Assembly: GCA_008477525.1 (NCBI GenBank)
Contig: SPDT01000002.1
Coordinates: forward strand, 558,001 to 622,000
Direction: 5' to 3'
Length of the DNA stretch: 64,000 bases
DNA from: Hypomyces perniciosus
Lineage: Eukaryota > Ascomycota > Sordariomycetes > Hypocreales > Hypocreaceae
Shown here: piece by piece, positions 32,232 through 42,434 of the stretch
How the letters are laid out: each line of letters opens with the position of its first letter
Position numbering within the stretch: position 1 is the stretch's first letter
The notes under the pieces: generated by a model
Databases searched by the model: none
What the model saw: the letters and a program-made list of their open reading frames with translations, nothing else
Told to the model about the DNA's origin: nothing
Position numbers and translations under genes: made by a program

Positions 32232-34571
32232 ATGCATCCTCAGATACAGGCCCAGGAGGACCAGGAGAACCTGTGGGACCTTTTCCCTTGGAAATACTTC
32301 CCTGGGTATACTCAATCCCAGCGTTGCGCATCCATATCGTCATGGATATGGCAATTCGGTTACGATATCGAGAAGAGCGACGATGATACAAAGCGGCGAT
32401 GGGTTTGCAAGGTCTGCGTAAAGAGTAGTAAGCAAAAACCTCACTCGACTGCCTCGAATGGCACACAGAACGCAGAGATCCACCTCTGGACCGACCACAG
32501 CATCTGGGATCCTTCAGGCAGGCGGAAGCCGCCAAGTAAAGCAAAAGAGAATACGTCATCAAGGAATATCGCCGAGATGATGAAGCTGAACACATATAAC
32601 TCGCGAGAACAGCAGATTGCCAACCAGATCATCGGCCGTTTTGATCGATTAGCCTTCCAGCGCTTGGTAGTCTGTTGGATCATCAACAGTAATTCCTCCT
32701 TCCGACAAAGCGAAGATCCGTACCTCCGCGCAGTTTTCGAGTACCTCAATCCCCTCGTGAAGACGACCGAGGCACATATCACCCACGATACCGTTCGCAG
32801 ACGCATCCTTAAGGTGTACGAAGAAAACATAGAGGAAATAAAGCGAGTGTTGGCGGCAGCCCCAGGGCTGATTCACATAGCGTTCGATGGCTGGAGGTCG
32901 AATAATCGCCATGCTCTATATGGAATCGTTTGCTATTTTCTTGATACCGTTGGCCAGCCACAAAAACTTGTCCTTGGACTTCCAGAGCTTGTCGATCGTC
33001 ATTCTGGGGAGAATATTGCTGCTCATGTTGTCGATATCCTTCGGAGCTATGATATAACCCAGAAGGTCGGATACTTTACACTTGATAACGCCAGCAACAA
33101 CGATACAGCGATGAAGGAAATCGGAAAAGCGCTGGGCTTTAAGGGAGAAACCCGGCGATTACGCTGCTTTGGCCATATCCTTAATCTTGCTGTTAAAGCG
33201 CTGCTTTTTGGCCATGACTCTGAGGCATTTGAGGATGATATCCTTGGAAATGAGGCGCTTAATGCGAAGGCCCATGAGATGTGGAGACGGAAAGGCCCTA
33301 TTGGGAAACTCCATAACCTTGTCGTTTGGATTCATCGTTCAGACTTACTAACTAATCTCCTTCGGTCTCTTCAGTTGGTCGCGTTCGAGAAGTCTGAGGA
33401 TCCGACAATACAAGCGAAAAAGCCTCTAGATGTCATTACTGATGTGGTAACTCGTTGGCTTTCTACTCTTTACATGATCCGACGCGCTCTTCTCCTGAAG
33501 GACTTCCTTGAAGAACTCTGGTATAGGCAGAAAAACGAGTGGGAAGGGTCAATTTTAAGGGGAAAGAAGTCGAGGAGTGAAATGCCACTTTGTCTCAGGG
33601 ATGACAACAAACTCGATGAGAAGGATTGGAATATTATCGCTCTTTTTAACGAGGTCCTCCAACATTTTGAGCATGTTTTAATTACCCTTGAAGGTGACGG
33701 TCGACAGCGGATGCGAAAGTATGGCTATACTAAAGCATATGGATGCTCTTGGGATCTTATGTTTGGCTACGAGTACCTGCTTAATAAAATGGAGGTATAT
33801 AAGGCCGCTGCTCATCGATATCCCGACCCTGAGCACTTCAAGGTCAATATTAATCTCTGCTGGAAGAAACTTGATGAGTACTACTCGCGGCTTGATGAGA
33901 CACCGGTCTATTATGCAGCTGTCGCGCTTCATCCAGCATATCGTTGGGGATACTTTGAGGACATATGGGCAGATCGCCCAGAATGGATCCAGACTGCAAA
34001 GTCCCTTGTGGAGGGGCTGTATAGGTCTCAATACGATCCGCAGGTCGTTTCTCGAGACCGAGAACCGGTTATGAAGAAGCAGCGAACTTATCGAAATCCC
34101 TTCAACGAGTACTGCGAGGAGTCTCGTCAGGCGCCGGCATTATTACAGTCGCCATTCACTCCTGCTTCGTCAGCTGTGGGAGATGAATATAACGATTGGT
34201 TTCGAGACGTACATAAATCGGATCAGAGGATCCTGGATCCCATCAGCTATTGGTGCGACAGACGGGAGGAATATCCTCGCCTATCACGGATGGCCCTTGA
34301 TGTTCTTTCTACTCTTCCAATGTCTGCTGACGTTGAGAGACTTTTCTCTACGGCCGGCAGAATGGTTCGAGATGACCGGGCAAATCTGGATGCTAGTACA
34401 ATTGGAATGACGCAGACGGTGAGATCGTGGCTTCGTGGGGGATATATTCGAAGTGTGGAGAAGCTTCTTGAAGAGGTTGAGTTATCGGATACCGATCCGC
34501 TTGCCGAACTGAGCTTTATAGAAGCTCGTGAAGTAACAGGTGGGCGAATTGTATGTACTATCCCTCTCTAG
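32232..34571 (+). CDS. hAT transposase
   Basis: 779 aa in one uninterrupted exon from ATG at 32232. An N-terminal BED-type zinc-finger-like motif has W57, C59-x2-C62 and H84-x4-H89. The RNase H-like core shows the expected acidic residues at IAFDGW (D219) and FTLDNASNND (D285), followed by the helical insertion and RCFGHILNLAVK, a strongly conserved hAT block. The C-terminal hAT dimerisation domain is LSRMALDVLSTLPMSADVE and RLFSTAGRMV, ending near residue 740. No stop or frameshift is seen. It catalyses cut-and-paste transposition of the surrounding element. A GC-poor leader (31800-32200) precedes it. Confidence 0.95.
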   Translation: MHPQIQAQEDQENLWDLFPWKYFPGYTQSQRCASISSWIWQFGYDIEKSDDDTKRRWVCKVCVKSSKQKPHSTASNGTQNAEIHLWTDHSIWDPSGRRKPPSKAKENTSSRNIAEMMKLNTYNSREQQIANQIIGRFDRLAFQRLVVCWIINSNSSFRQSEDPYLRAVFEYLNPLVKTTEAHITHDTVRRRILKVYEENIEEIKRVLAAAPGLIHIAFDGWRSNNRHALYGIVCYFLDTVGQPQKLVLGLPELVDRHSGENIAAHVVDILRSYDITQKVGYFTLDNASNNDTAMKEIGKALGFKGETRRLRCFGHILNLAVKALLFGHDSEAFEDDILGNEALNAKAHEMWRRKGPIGKLHNLVVWIHRSDLLTNLLRSLQLVAFEKSEDPTIQAKKPLDVITDVVTRWLSTLYMIRRALLLKDFLEELWYRQKNEWEGSILRGKKSRSEMPLCLRDDNKLDEKDWNIIALFNEVLQHFEHVLITLEGDGRQRMRKYGYTKAYGCSWDLMFGYEYLLNKMEVYKAAAHRYPDPEHFKVNINLCWKKLDEYYSRLDETPVYYAAVALHPAYRWGYFEDIWADRPEWIQTAKSLVEGLYRSQYDPQVVSRDREPVMKKQRTYRNPFNEYCEESRQAPALLQSPFTPASSAVGDEYNDWFRDVHKSDQRILDPISYWCDRREEYPRLSRMALDVLSTLPMSADVERLFSTAGRMVRDDRANLDASTIGMTQTVRSWLRGGYIRSVEKLLEEVELSDTDPLAELSFIEAREVTGGRIVCTIPL

Positions 34572-34759
34572 ACTTTATTTATAGCGCACTGGCTAGAGCC
34601 TGGGCTCATTAAGAAAGTGCTTGTTTTAATTATGTATAATAAGAGAGATATCCTGTATAATGAATTTTGTTGCTTGGTGATCATTGAGATGGTTACAGTG
34701 ACTGTGGTGAGTACTATATATAGTAACTAATCTATTAGCGCGATACCTTTCCTATTTAG

Positions 34760-34893
34760 GTAACCCCATCCACGCATCCATTTCCATTTCCATCCATTCC
34801 ATGCGACTGCTCTGGGCGTCCATTCCACCCATTCCACTGCACGTTGACTGAAATGGACGTCCATCCACTCAGCTAAGGCTGCGTGGATGGAAA
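34760..34893. repeat. right subterminal TCCATTTCCA-type repeats
   Basis: The segment contains clustered CCATTTCCATTTCCATCC, CCATTCCACCCATTCCA and inverted GGATGGAAATGGAATGG words, the counterpart of the left subterminal array. Confidence 0.7.
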
Positions 34894-34913
34894 TGGAATG
34901 GATCGCCAGCCTG
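34894..34913 (-). repeat. right terminal inverted repeat of hAT element
   Basis: Read on the minus strand it is CAGGCTGGCGATCCATTCCA, matching the left end at 19 of 20 bases. Confidence 0.9.
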
Positions 34914-34921
34914 GTTACGAT
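34914..34921. repeat. right 8-bp target-site duplication of hAT element
   Basis: GTTACGAT is identical to 31488-31495. Confidence 0.92.
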
Positions 34922-36398
34922 GTGGTCAGGACGAGGCAATAGAATTCCCTCAGCCTTGAGATTCATATCCGGGCAACTTCCAGCCAGCAAGACATACTGT
35001 CCCATCCAGCATCAACTATGTAACTGTTTTATACAATTAGAAATATATACTCGGCGGGTAATTGTGCCTAGGCAGTACTGCTTTGATACTAGTTTGTGGG
35101 TTCCGAAGGAACATACAAAGACATTATCTGGTTGCCTAGTGTCGATATTAGTACGGAGCATAGAACAACCAAGTCAAGGTAGTGGATACAATAAACGAAG
35201 CTGTACCTTATACGGAGTAAGCATGTCATCCACCTATGTATTCGAAATCACAAAGGCTCTATACTCACGAAACACCAATACTCGTAATTCCTATTCTCTG
35301 AATCACTGCCCAAAGCCAAAAGTCACCACTTCACCCTTATTGAGTCAGCAGAGCACCACCAATTTCCAGTTGATGAGGTCTCGGAGTGGCCGTTTGCATT
35401 GAATGCATCAGTCGAAACGCCCCTTGAACGAATAAAGACTCTTCCGCGAAGTCATTCGTAATACCTATACTACCGTACAAGCTAAATACCATATATGAGC
35501 AATGGAGGCATATTTCTCCGCGACACCTCCCGAGTTTTTTCAGACTTTGGGGGTATAGGGTTGCATAAACGCTGTATGAAACCCCCATCTAAGCCCCTGT
35601 AAATGTATTTTAGCTATCAAGCAGAGCAGGAAGAAGCACTTGTAGCATATTGTTTTATCTTTAGTTATTTCAGTACCCATAAATCATTTACGAAACCAAC
35701 AACACTCGAGCAGCTAGTCTTCCAAAAATCATGTCCAACTACGGAGTACCGAAGTATAGTATCCGGGTCATACGAGGTCTAAAGCCGTAGACTAAGACTA
35801 AAGACCACGCTAAATATAAACTTTATCGTGTCGGATAAACCAGACCAGTTATGCTTAACGGAAGGTGTTGCGTGGGCGAAGCAGGGCGCACGTTGTTCTC
35901 GAAGTATGATAAAACAGCTGCCTAGGAGGATGAGGGATCAATTGATCTAAGTAGACAAATCAGTAAGCAGTCCAACAGATATGAGTCCAAGCTGACATCG
36001 GACACGAGTTTAAGATTGAGCTAGACCTCGAGAGCTGAACCCTTCCGTATTAACTGGATTTCCCCCCTTGACTTATCATTTCGGTTGTTCCATAACGGTT
36101 AGATCCGTTTTATGAATTTGAAGGATCAGGAACTATTTGGCTAGGAGACCACATTCGATCTATTTCGGGGGCTACTCAAGTTGAGTTATGGGAAGAAAAA
36201 CAAGAAAGTTTTTGCAAACACATGCGTGTGGCAGAAAATCCCAATTCAAGCTATTGCCTGAGTCGCAATTCTGGCACATCTACAAGACGGAATAAGAAAC
36301 AGGAAGAAATCCAAGACATGTTATCTGTATCTCCTTGTAATAGACTCTATATGCCCTCTAGCTGTTCGCTGTATTTCTCTCCTGGACCTTCAAAACCT
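34922..36398. other. intergenic, no gene supported
   Basis: About 1.5 kb between the hAT element and the 3' end of the A-T-R-R gene. Two TACGGAGTA nonamers occur (35211 and 35740). Nothing else was identified. Confidence 0.4.
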
Positions 36399-39300
36399 TT
36401 AAATCGGTTCATCCCGTGGTTCAATAAGAATCTCATTCACCGCAACGTGATGCGGTTGACACACAGCGTAGACAATCGACGCTGCAACATCCTCCGGATT
36501 AAGGATTTTTGCCCCCGTCGGCTCGCCGTATTTCTTGATAGCTTCAGCATCAGTTGACAAGCCCAATAGATCCGTTGCCGTGTTCCCAGGTTGAATTGAC
36601 GTTACACGGAGTCCTGACCCTACTGTCTCGAGGCGCAGACTCTGCAGTGTTGCCTCGACGAAGAACTTGCTGGCTGAGTATACGCCCAGTCCAGGGAAGA
36701 CTTTGCGCCCAGCATCGGACGAGATGGCCACAACATGACCGCTCTTGCGACCCAGCATACCAGGTACAGTAGCCGCAAGAGAGTTGAGAACGCCCTTGCA
36801 GTTGACATCCACGGTGCGCTCCCATTGATCCGTCTGAACGTTGGCCATCATGGTATAGTACATGACACCTGCGCAACAGACGAGTATGTCGACGGGACCA
36901 AGCTTCTCTGTCGTTTCGCGGACCAGAGAGTCTACCTGCTCCCTGTTGGCGACATCAGTCTTGTGGATCAATACCTTACCCCCGTTGCCAGAAATCTTGC
37001 TCTTGATAGCCTCAAGCGCATCGGTACGCCGAGCGGCGAGAGCAACATGCGCCCCCTCCTTCGCCAAGCCAGCGGCCACCGCAGCACCGATGCCAGAAGA
37101 AGCACCTGTGACGATGGCAACACGCCCGGCCAAGCGGCCCTTCTTGACATTCGAAGCCTCTCCGTTGACCTTGATTCGGCGTGGCGGCTTTGGGAGCCAT
37201 CCTCTAGCATAGAAGTGCCGTGAATAAGTTTCCATTAGTGTGCTATCGATCTTTGGGCGCTTCACGCCGTATAGATCTAGCGCAGGCTGTGTTGCGCCAT
37301 CTTTCAGGACAATGGAACCCTTCAATGTTTCAATGGTAGGCATTCCACCGCGCAAAATATCGACAGTAAAAGGCTCGTCACCACCTCGAGATCCTCTTTT
37401 CTCGTTCCACATGGAGACCCAGTCATCCCATGGCAGTCGCTCCGTCGAATACCCCAACTCAGCCAAACTGTCAAAGAGACATGCCGATGTGGCTGGGGTA
37501 GGGTCTCCAAGATGATACACAAGCTGCTTGCTATCAATGTGATTGGCCAAGGTGATAATTGCCTTGCTGACGAAGTCGACTGGCGTCATCTCCACTAACC
37601 AGTCTTGGACATCAGGAGCGAAGCCCAGTTGGAGGGATTCGACAATGAGTGCATTCAGGAGATCATAGGTATTTGTTGCACCGGTGACGCTGTGGCCACT
37701 GATTGTGCCGGGTCGATATATCTTCACCGGAATGCCTCGCTTACCAGCTTCGCATACCAGCTTCTCTGCCACCCATTTCGTTTGACCGTAGCCATCCAGA
37801 AGCTGTGTTGGCACGGCATCAAAGTCAATCATGGCATCTTCGGACCAGCCGTCGAGTGAAGGAGGTAGTACTCCATTTGTGGAAATGTGGTGGAGAGTTG
37901 CTCCGCCATGGGAGGCAAGTCGAATAATTTCCCTCGTGCCGCCTACGTTAGCATTCCTCAGAGCTGCATAGGGGTAGACAAGGTTGACGGTAGCGGCGGC
38001 GTGAATGATGACCTGTACACGGGAAGCCAGGCCTTCAAAGGCATCTGGGGACAAACCGAGACGGTTTCTAGCCAAATTCCCGGGGATAACCTCCATCCGC
38101 TCGAGCATTGCGTCGTCCCAAATACCCAGATCAATGAGATTCTTGCGGATTCGAGCCATGCCGGCCGGGCGGCAATCATCTGAAGGCTCTGTGAAGCGCA
38201 CGAGACACAAGATGTGGGCTGAGGTATTCTCCAAAAGGGCTTTCAAGAGGAAGGCTCCCAGATAACCGGTTGAACCAGTCAGAAGAATCGTTTCAGCATC
38301 ACTGAGAGCGCGCATAGGTGATCCGTTGGACTGAATGTCATCCGGAAGCACCGTATCTGCTTGTAGAACGGCCGGGAGATCTGCCTGCACGGCTTCTGTG
38401 TGTCCGTCGCGGGCAGCACGAACAGCCTCCAAATGGCCCTCCAAAGTTGGTGTGCCAGCAAGAGGGGCCAGTGGTACAGGGAAACCGAAGCCTTTGGATA
38501 ACCGGCTAGCAAGATCGGCCAGAGTCAAGGAATGGCCACCCAGATCGAAGAAGTCGTGCTTCGGAGTGATGCTGCTTGTTGGTAGGTTAAGTGCAGCTGA
38601 CCACATCTTGATGATGGTATCCATCTTGACTGCGACGTTGCGTTCGGACTTGGTGGTATCAGACGGTGTTTTGGGACTAGGTGGCGGAGGTAGAGCTTTG
38701 AGATTGGCCTTGCCAGAAACGCTGTGTGTAGGTAGCTCTTCAAGCTCAACCCACAGGGGCGGAATCATGTAGTGTGCAAGATGAGCCGATAAAGCTCGCC
38801 GAGCCACGGGACTGTGACCAGATTCGTCAACGACAACAATGGTTCGGCCTCTTACCTGCCCCTTGTCGGGGACAATGTAGGCTATCAATTGCTTCTGCAG
38901 ACCCTCTCCGTGAGCAACAACGGCGCAATCACGAACAGCCAGATGCTCTACGATGGTGGTCTCAACAGCGCCAGGCTGGACGGTGTAGCCTCGTGTTTTG
39001 ATCATACCACCCACTCGACCCGTAATCTCAAGTAGGCCGGATGGAAGGAGGCGGGCCATGTCTCCGGTTCGGTACATGCGTGCGCCCTTCTTATTCTCAA
39101 ACGGGTCCATTTGAAAGGCATTGGCTGTCGTTTCAGGGAGATTGAGGTATTCCCTTGCCAAGAGATCACCACCAACGTAGAGTTCACCGCTCACACCCGT
39201 ACCGACCCTATTCCCAGCCTCGTCGAGGATGTAGATATGCTCAGGGTCCATCGGGGGTCCAACGGGGCATACTCGAGACTCGTAGTCAACAAAGGCCTTG

Positions 39301-40259
39301 ATATCACCAGCGGCAATCTCATGAGTCTCGCTGGCGCTGTATACATTAAGCAGACGTGTACCTGGAAGAGCACCGCAAGCTCGACGGACGAGGTCTGTTG
39401 TCACGACTTCGCCATTCAACCACAGCGACCGCAGCTCTGGCAACTTGGTGCCAAGATCTGGATGCCGTGAGAGCACCGTTGCCAACAGGGTAGGAGTCAT
39501 GAGGGTATCCGTAATGCGCCGCTCAGCAAGGAATTCGACAAGCGCGATTGGATCATAACTCGCATTATCGGGCACGGCGACCGTGGTTGCTCCCCTGACC
39601 AAGGGACGCAGCATTTCCCAGACAAAAAAGACATTGCAGGCGACACGATCCCCAGGTTGCAGGTCGCTGAGACCAAACCTCAAGTCATAGCTGAGAACGG
39701 GAGCTCTGTGAGGATTGGCTATGCCCTTTGGCTTGCCGGTAGTGCCTGAAGAGTACGAAACAAAGGCAAGTCGATCTAAGTCGTCCTCGGCAGGCAAAGG
39801 AGGCTTTGTGTCGAGCACAACTGGAGGTGGATGTCCGTCGGTGACAACAGATTCAGGCTGGTCGATGATGATAGTGGGAACATCAGCCTTGATGTTGGCG
39901 GCATGAGCCATCTGTGTGATGATGGCTATCGGCTTGGCATCATCAATCACGTCCCGGAGGAGACTTGACGGATAAGCCAGCTCGAGCACAAGAAAGGCAC
40001 CGCCTGCCCGCAGTGCAGCGAGAGATGCAATGACATTATCGGCACTTCGGCCCATGAGCACTCCAACGAGGTCATCACGGCCGACTCCATGCTGCCGAAG
40101 GCGGTCCGCGAGCGACCAGGTCACCTTGTCCAGCTCGGCATAGGTGAGCGTGCGGGTCTCATCTTCCAAGGCCACAGCATCTGGGGTTGCCTGTGCCTGC
40201 TGCTCAAACAGAGCCGCCAGATCCTTTGTGATATCCAGGACAGGCATTTTGGAGGTCAT
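36399..40259 (-). CDS. NRPS-like A-T-R-R carboxylate reductase (glycine betaine reductase ATRR type)
   Basis: 1286 aa in one exon from the ATG at 40259 (MTSKMPVLDITKDLAALFEQ); the frame reaches back to 40331 without another ATG. Order: adenylation domain (about 10-520; SYSSGTTGKPKG, YRTGDMARL, HSVSGKANLKAL), thiolation domain (about 560-640; DFFDLGGHSLTLA with the pantetheine serine), NAD(P)-dependent thioester reductase R1 (about 660-1010; LLTGSTGYLGAFLLKALL, YGQTKWVAEKL) and a second short-chain dehydrogenase R2 (about 1045-1275; VAIVTGASSGIGAA, YSASKFFVEA). There is no condensation domain. This A-T-R-R order is that of fungal ATRR, which reduces glycine betaine via the aldehyde to choline. 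Substrate here is inferred from the architecture, not from pocket residues. A related aryl or amino acid reductase is the alternative. Confidence 0.82.
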   Translation of the reverse strand: MTSKMPVLDITKDLAALFEQQAQATPDAVALEDETRTLTYAELDKVTWSLADRLRQHGVGRDDLVGVLMGRSADNVIASLAALRAGGAFLVLELAYPSSLLRDVIDDAKPIAIITQMAHAANIKADVPTIIIDQPESVVTDGHPPPVVLDTKPPLPAEDDLDRLAFVSYSSGTTGKPKGIANPHRAPVLSYDLRFGLSDLQPGDRVACNVFFVWEMLRPLVRGATTVAVPDNASYDPIALVEFLAERRITDTLMTPTLLATVLSRHPDLGTKLPELRSLWLNGEVVTTDLVRRACGALPGTRLLNVYSASETHEIAAGDIKAFVDYESRVCPVGPPMDPEHIYILDEAGNRVGTGVSGELYVGGDLLAREYLNLPETTANAFQMDPFENKKGARMYRTGDMARLLPSGLLEITGRVGGMIKTRGYTVQPGAVETTIVEHLAVRDCAVVAHGEGLQKQLIAYIVPDKGQVRGRTIVVVDESGHSPVARRALSAHLAHYMIPPLWVELEELPTHSVSGKANLKALPPPPSPKTPSDTTKSERNVAVKMDTIIKMWSAALNLPTSSITPKHDFFDLGGHSLTLADLASRLSKGFGFPVPLAPLAGTPTLEGHLEAVRAARDGHTEAVQADLPAVLQADTVLPDDIQSNGSPMRALSDAETILLTGSTGYLGAFLLKALLENTSAHILCLVRFTEPSDDCRPAGMARIRKNLIDLGIWDDAMLERMEVIPGNLARNRLGLSPDAFEGLASRVQVIIHAAATVNLVYPYAALRNANVGGTREIIRLASHGGATLHHISTNGVLPPSLDGWSEDAMIDFDAVPTQLLDGYGQTKWVAEKLVCEAGKRGIPVKIYRPGTISGHSVTGATNTYDLLNALIVESLQLGFAPDVQDWLVEMTPVDFVSKAIITLANHIDSKQLVYHLGDPTPATSACLFDSLAELGYSTERLPWDDWVSMWNEKRGSRGGDEPFTVDILRGGMPTIETLKGSIVLKDGATQPALDLYGVKRPKIDSTLMETYSRHFYARGWLPKPPRRIKVNGEASNVKKGRLAGRVAIVTGASSGIGAAVAAGLAKEGAHVALAARRTDALEAIKSKISGNGGKVLIHKTDVANREQVDSLVRETTEKLGPVDILVCCAGVMYYTMMANVQTDQWERTVDVNCKGVLNSLAATVPGMLGRKSGHVVAISSDAGRKVFPGLGVYSASKFFVEATLQSLRLETVGSGLRVTSIQPGNTATDLLGLSTDAEAIKKYGEPTGAKILNPEDVAASIVYAVCQPHHVAVNEILIEPRDEPI

Positions 40260-40853
40260 CCAGGGGACAGTTCTTGTTGAGGTGTCCTGAGTCAGTGAGG
40301 TGGGATAACGTAACGGCCCACAGCGTGGCAATTCTTGTTGACCACGCAGATTGTTTCTTCAGCCTGATCTCATCCCTGAGACAATCCGTATATCGCTCAG
40401 CCCCAGACTCTTGTGATGGAAATGCAGCACACAAGAAGTGTTGAGCGAGAATGGAGAGGTGAGGAGGCAAAGAGGAGAAAAGAAAGGCCACAATATCCAA
40501 CATATATCCCTTTTCTCCGGCCTGTTCTAGACCGTCTCAGGCGATCTTCCAAAGGCCATGATTGGCCTCAACGTTGGAAGTAGCAAACGCCATCCAGAAT
40601 TCGGTTCCACTTCAGGTCTAGCGCAACGCCACATCTAGTTGGCGATCTCCTGTCTATCACATGTGTCGCGTGCCTTTTTAACCATTTTTGACTCTTTTTG
40701 ACCTTTTTGACAGTATTTCCCCATCAATTGACGAGATCCTCTTCACGGTGCAAGGCTTAAACAAAAACGTAGGGGTATCATTACTTTGAATAGATCATGA
40801 CACTCAAACAATACAAGAAAGACTATACACCAAAGACTATTAATTCCCTCCCC
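40260..40853. promoter_or_regulatory. promoter region of the A-T-R-R gene
   Basis: It lies between the A-T-R-R start and the 3' end of the permease. A TTTTTGACYNTTTTTGAC-like direct repeat occurs at about 40684-40708. No gene is seen. Confidence 0.35.
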
Positions 40854-42434
40854 TCAATCAGATGAGCGGCCCTTTGCAATATCCACCTCGGCCAAGGGCA
40901 CCATCTTGGTCCGGTACACAATCTTGTGACCGACATACAGGACGACAAAAAGCATAACGCTCACATACGAGGCGAAGAAGTTGCTCGTATTCCAGTCCAT
41001 GAAGACGGTGAATCCATTCGTAACCAGAATCAAGACGTTGAAGAAGAATCCAAGCCAGGACAGATATGGCTGGAAGGGCGCGACGTATGGGAGCTCATTG
41101 CGAGGAATGCCTTGGGCCTTGAGAACGTTCATGAAACGGATGTGGCAGAGATTAATCAGCGACCAGGTAATGAAGCCGGCGACGGCGGTAATGTTGAGTA
41201 GCCAGTTGAACACGACAGTTCCGTTCTCAGACAGATTAAGGAAGCCCAGCAGGCCGAAGATGCTGCAAAAGCCAACGGCATAGTACGGGGTTCCAAACCT
41301 GTTGGTGCGTCTGACAATGGCTGGTGCATGACCCTCGTCGGCCATGGCCATCAAGACACGGCTGCTGGAGTAGATGTCCGAGTTGGCAGCCGACAGCACG
41401 GCGGTCAGCAAGACAGCGTTGATAATGGATGGCAGTACCTGAACGCCAGCGAGCTTTGCGACAATGACAAGAGGCGAAGCCGAGGCGTTGGTCGAGGTGC
41501 TCTGCAGGTCCCCGTTGTCGTAGGGCACGTTAATCCCGACGAAGAAGACGGTCGCGATGAAGAGAGAGAAGATGCCCCAGAAGGTCCAGCGAATGGCTGA
41601 TGGGATCGTCTTGCGCGGGTTTGCCGTCTCACCAGCAGCGATAGCCACCAGTTCCGTACCCTGGAAGCTAAAGCCGGCAGCGACAAGCACAGCCCAGAAG
41701 CCGACAAACCTGCCAGTGTCGCCTTCGACCATGTACTCAGCAAACGCACCAGGTTCCCTCCAGTACTTGAAGCCGATATATCCTTGGTCGCCGACGCCAG
41801 CATTGACGCAAATAGCAAAGATGATGAACCCGATGATGGTAACGACCTTGATACTAGAAAACCACATTTCCACCTCGCCGAACCACCGAATGGGCATGAA
41901 GTTGGCAGCCGTGAAAATGACCCAGAAGACGGCGATCCAGATGCCAATGCTGAGCGATTCGTTCCAATACTGGATGATGAGACCGGCGGCCGTCAATTCC
42001 AGACCGATTGTGATGACCCAGCTGAACCAGTAGATCCAGCCCATGGCGAAGCCGAGGGTAGGGTCAATGAATCGCGAGGCATAGACAGTGAAAGCGCCTG
42101 TAACGGGGATGTAGGATACCATCTCGCCGAGAGCCGACATGACCGAGTACACGATGAGGCCGATGAAGAGGAAGGCAATCAGCAGAGAGGCCGGGCCGGC
42201 CTTGGCGAGAGCGCCGCCGATACCAAGGAACAAGCCCGTACCTACAGCAGCGCCGATAGCAATGAACTGGAGATGACGAGACTCAAGCTCGCGGTTTAGG
42301 CCGTCCGCCTCGCCGGTCTCAACATCGGTCTTGGGGGCATCGCTGTCGGACGCCTTGTCGTTGCTTCCACGAGGTGACTTTTCAGTGGCCACCTTGAGAG
42401 GCTCCGGCGCCGCAGCCCTTGCGTCGGCGGCCAT
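40854..42434 (-). CDS. amino-acid permease, YAT family (APC superfamily)
   Basis: 526 aa in one exon from the ATG at 42434 (MAADARAAAPEP); an upstream open stretch to 42467 begins only at TTG. After a charged cytosolic tail (residues 1-60) the fold starts with RELESRHLQFIAIGAAVGTG, LFLGIGGALAKAGPASLLIA and continues through about twelve membrane helices (EMVSYIPVTGAFTVYASRF, GWIYWFSWVITIGLELTAAG, FQGTELVAIAAGETANPRK, SAANSDIYSSSRVLMAMADE). These are hallmark blocks of plasma-membrane amino-acid permeases. Specificity cannot be read off. It is co-directional with the A-T-R-R gene 0.6 kb away, with its own promoter (42435 onward), so any functional link is only positional. Confidence 0.9.
   Translation of the reverse strand: MAADARAAAPEPLKVATEKSPRGSNDKASDSDAPKTDVETGEADGLNRELESRHLQFIAIGAAVGTGLFLGIGGALAKAGPASLLIAFLFIGLIVYSVMSALGEMVSYIPVTGAFTVYASRFIDPTLGFAMGWIYWFSWVITIGLELTAAGLIIQYWNESLSIGIWIAVFWVIFTAANFMPIRWFGEVEMWFSSIKVVTIIGFIIFAICVNAGVGDQGYIGFKYWREPGAFAEYMVEGDTGRFVGFWAVLVAAGFSFQGTELVAIAAGETANPRKTIPSAIRWTFWGIFSLFIATVFFVGINVPYDNGDLQSTSTNASASPLVIVAKLAGVQVLPSIINAVLLTAVLSAANSDIYSSSRVLMAMADEGHAPAIVRRTNRFGTPYYAVGFCSIFGLLGFLNLSENGTVVFNWLLNITAVAGFITWSLINLCHIRFMNVLKAQGIPRNELPYVAPFQPYLSWLGFFFNVLILVTNGFTVFMDWNTSNFFASYVSVMLFVVLYVGHKIVYRTKMVPLAEVDIAKGRSSD

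Larger units (their letters stand above)
31496..34913 (+). mobile_element. complete hAT-superfamily DNA transposon, 3418 bp
   Basis: The ends form an inverted repeat: left CAGGGTGGCGATCCATTCCA and, on the other strand of the right end, CAGGCTGGCGATCCATTCCA (19 of 20 identical). An exact 8-bp duplication GTTACGAT flanks it, the length typical of hAT insertions. Inside both ends, about 140 bp carry many copies of TCCATTTCCA-like words in both orientations, as expected for subterminal transposase-binding sites. A single intact transposase occupies 32232-34571. The perfect duplication and open transposase suggest a recent insertion, possibly an active element. Confidence 0.93.

Noticed and set aside
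36735..37223. 162-codon plus-strand frame within the A-T-R-R gene
   Set aside because: Antisense shadow of the SDR domain.
41405..41947. 180-codon Ser-rich frame within the permease gene
   Set aside because: Same strand, different frame; composition is a frame-shift shadow of hydrophobic codons.
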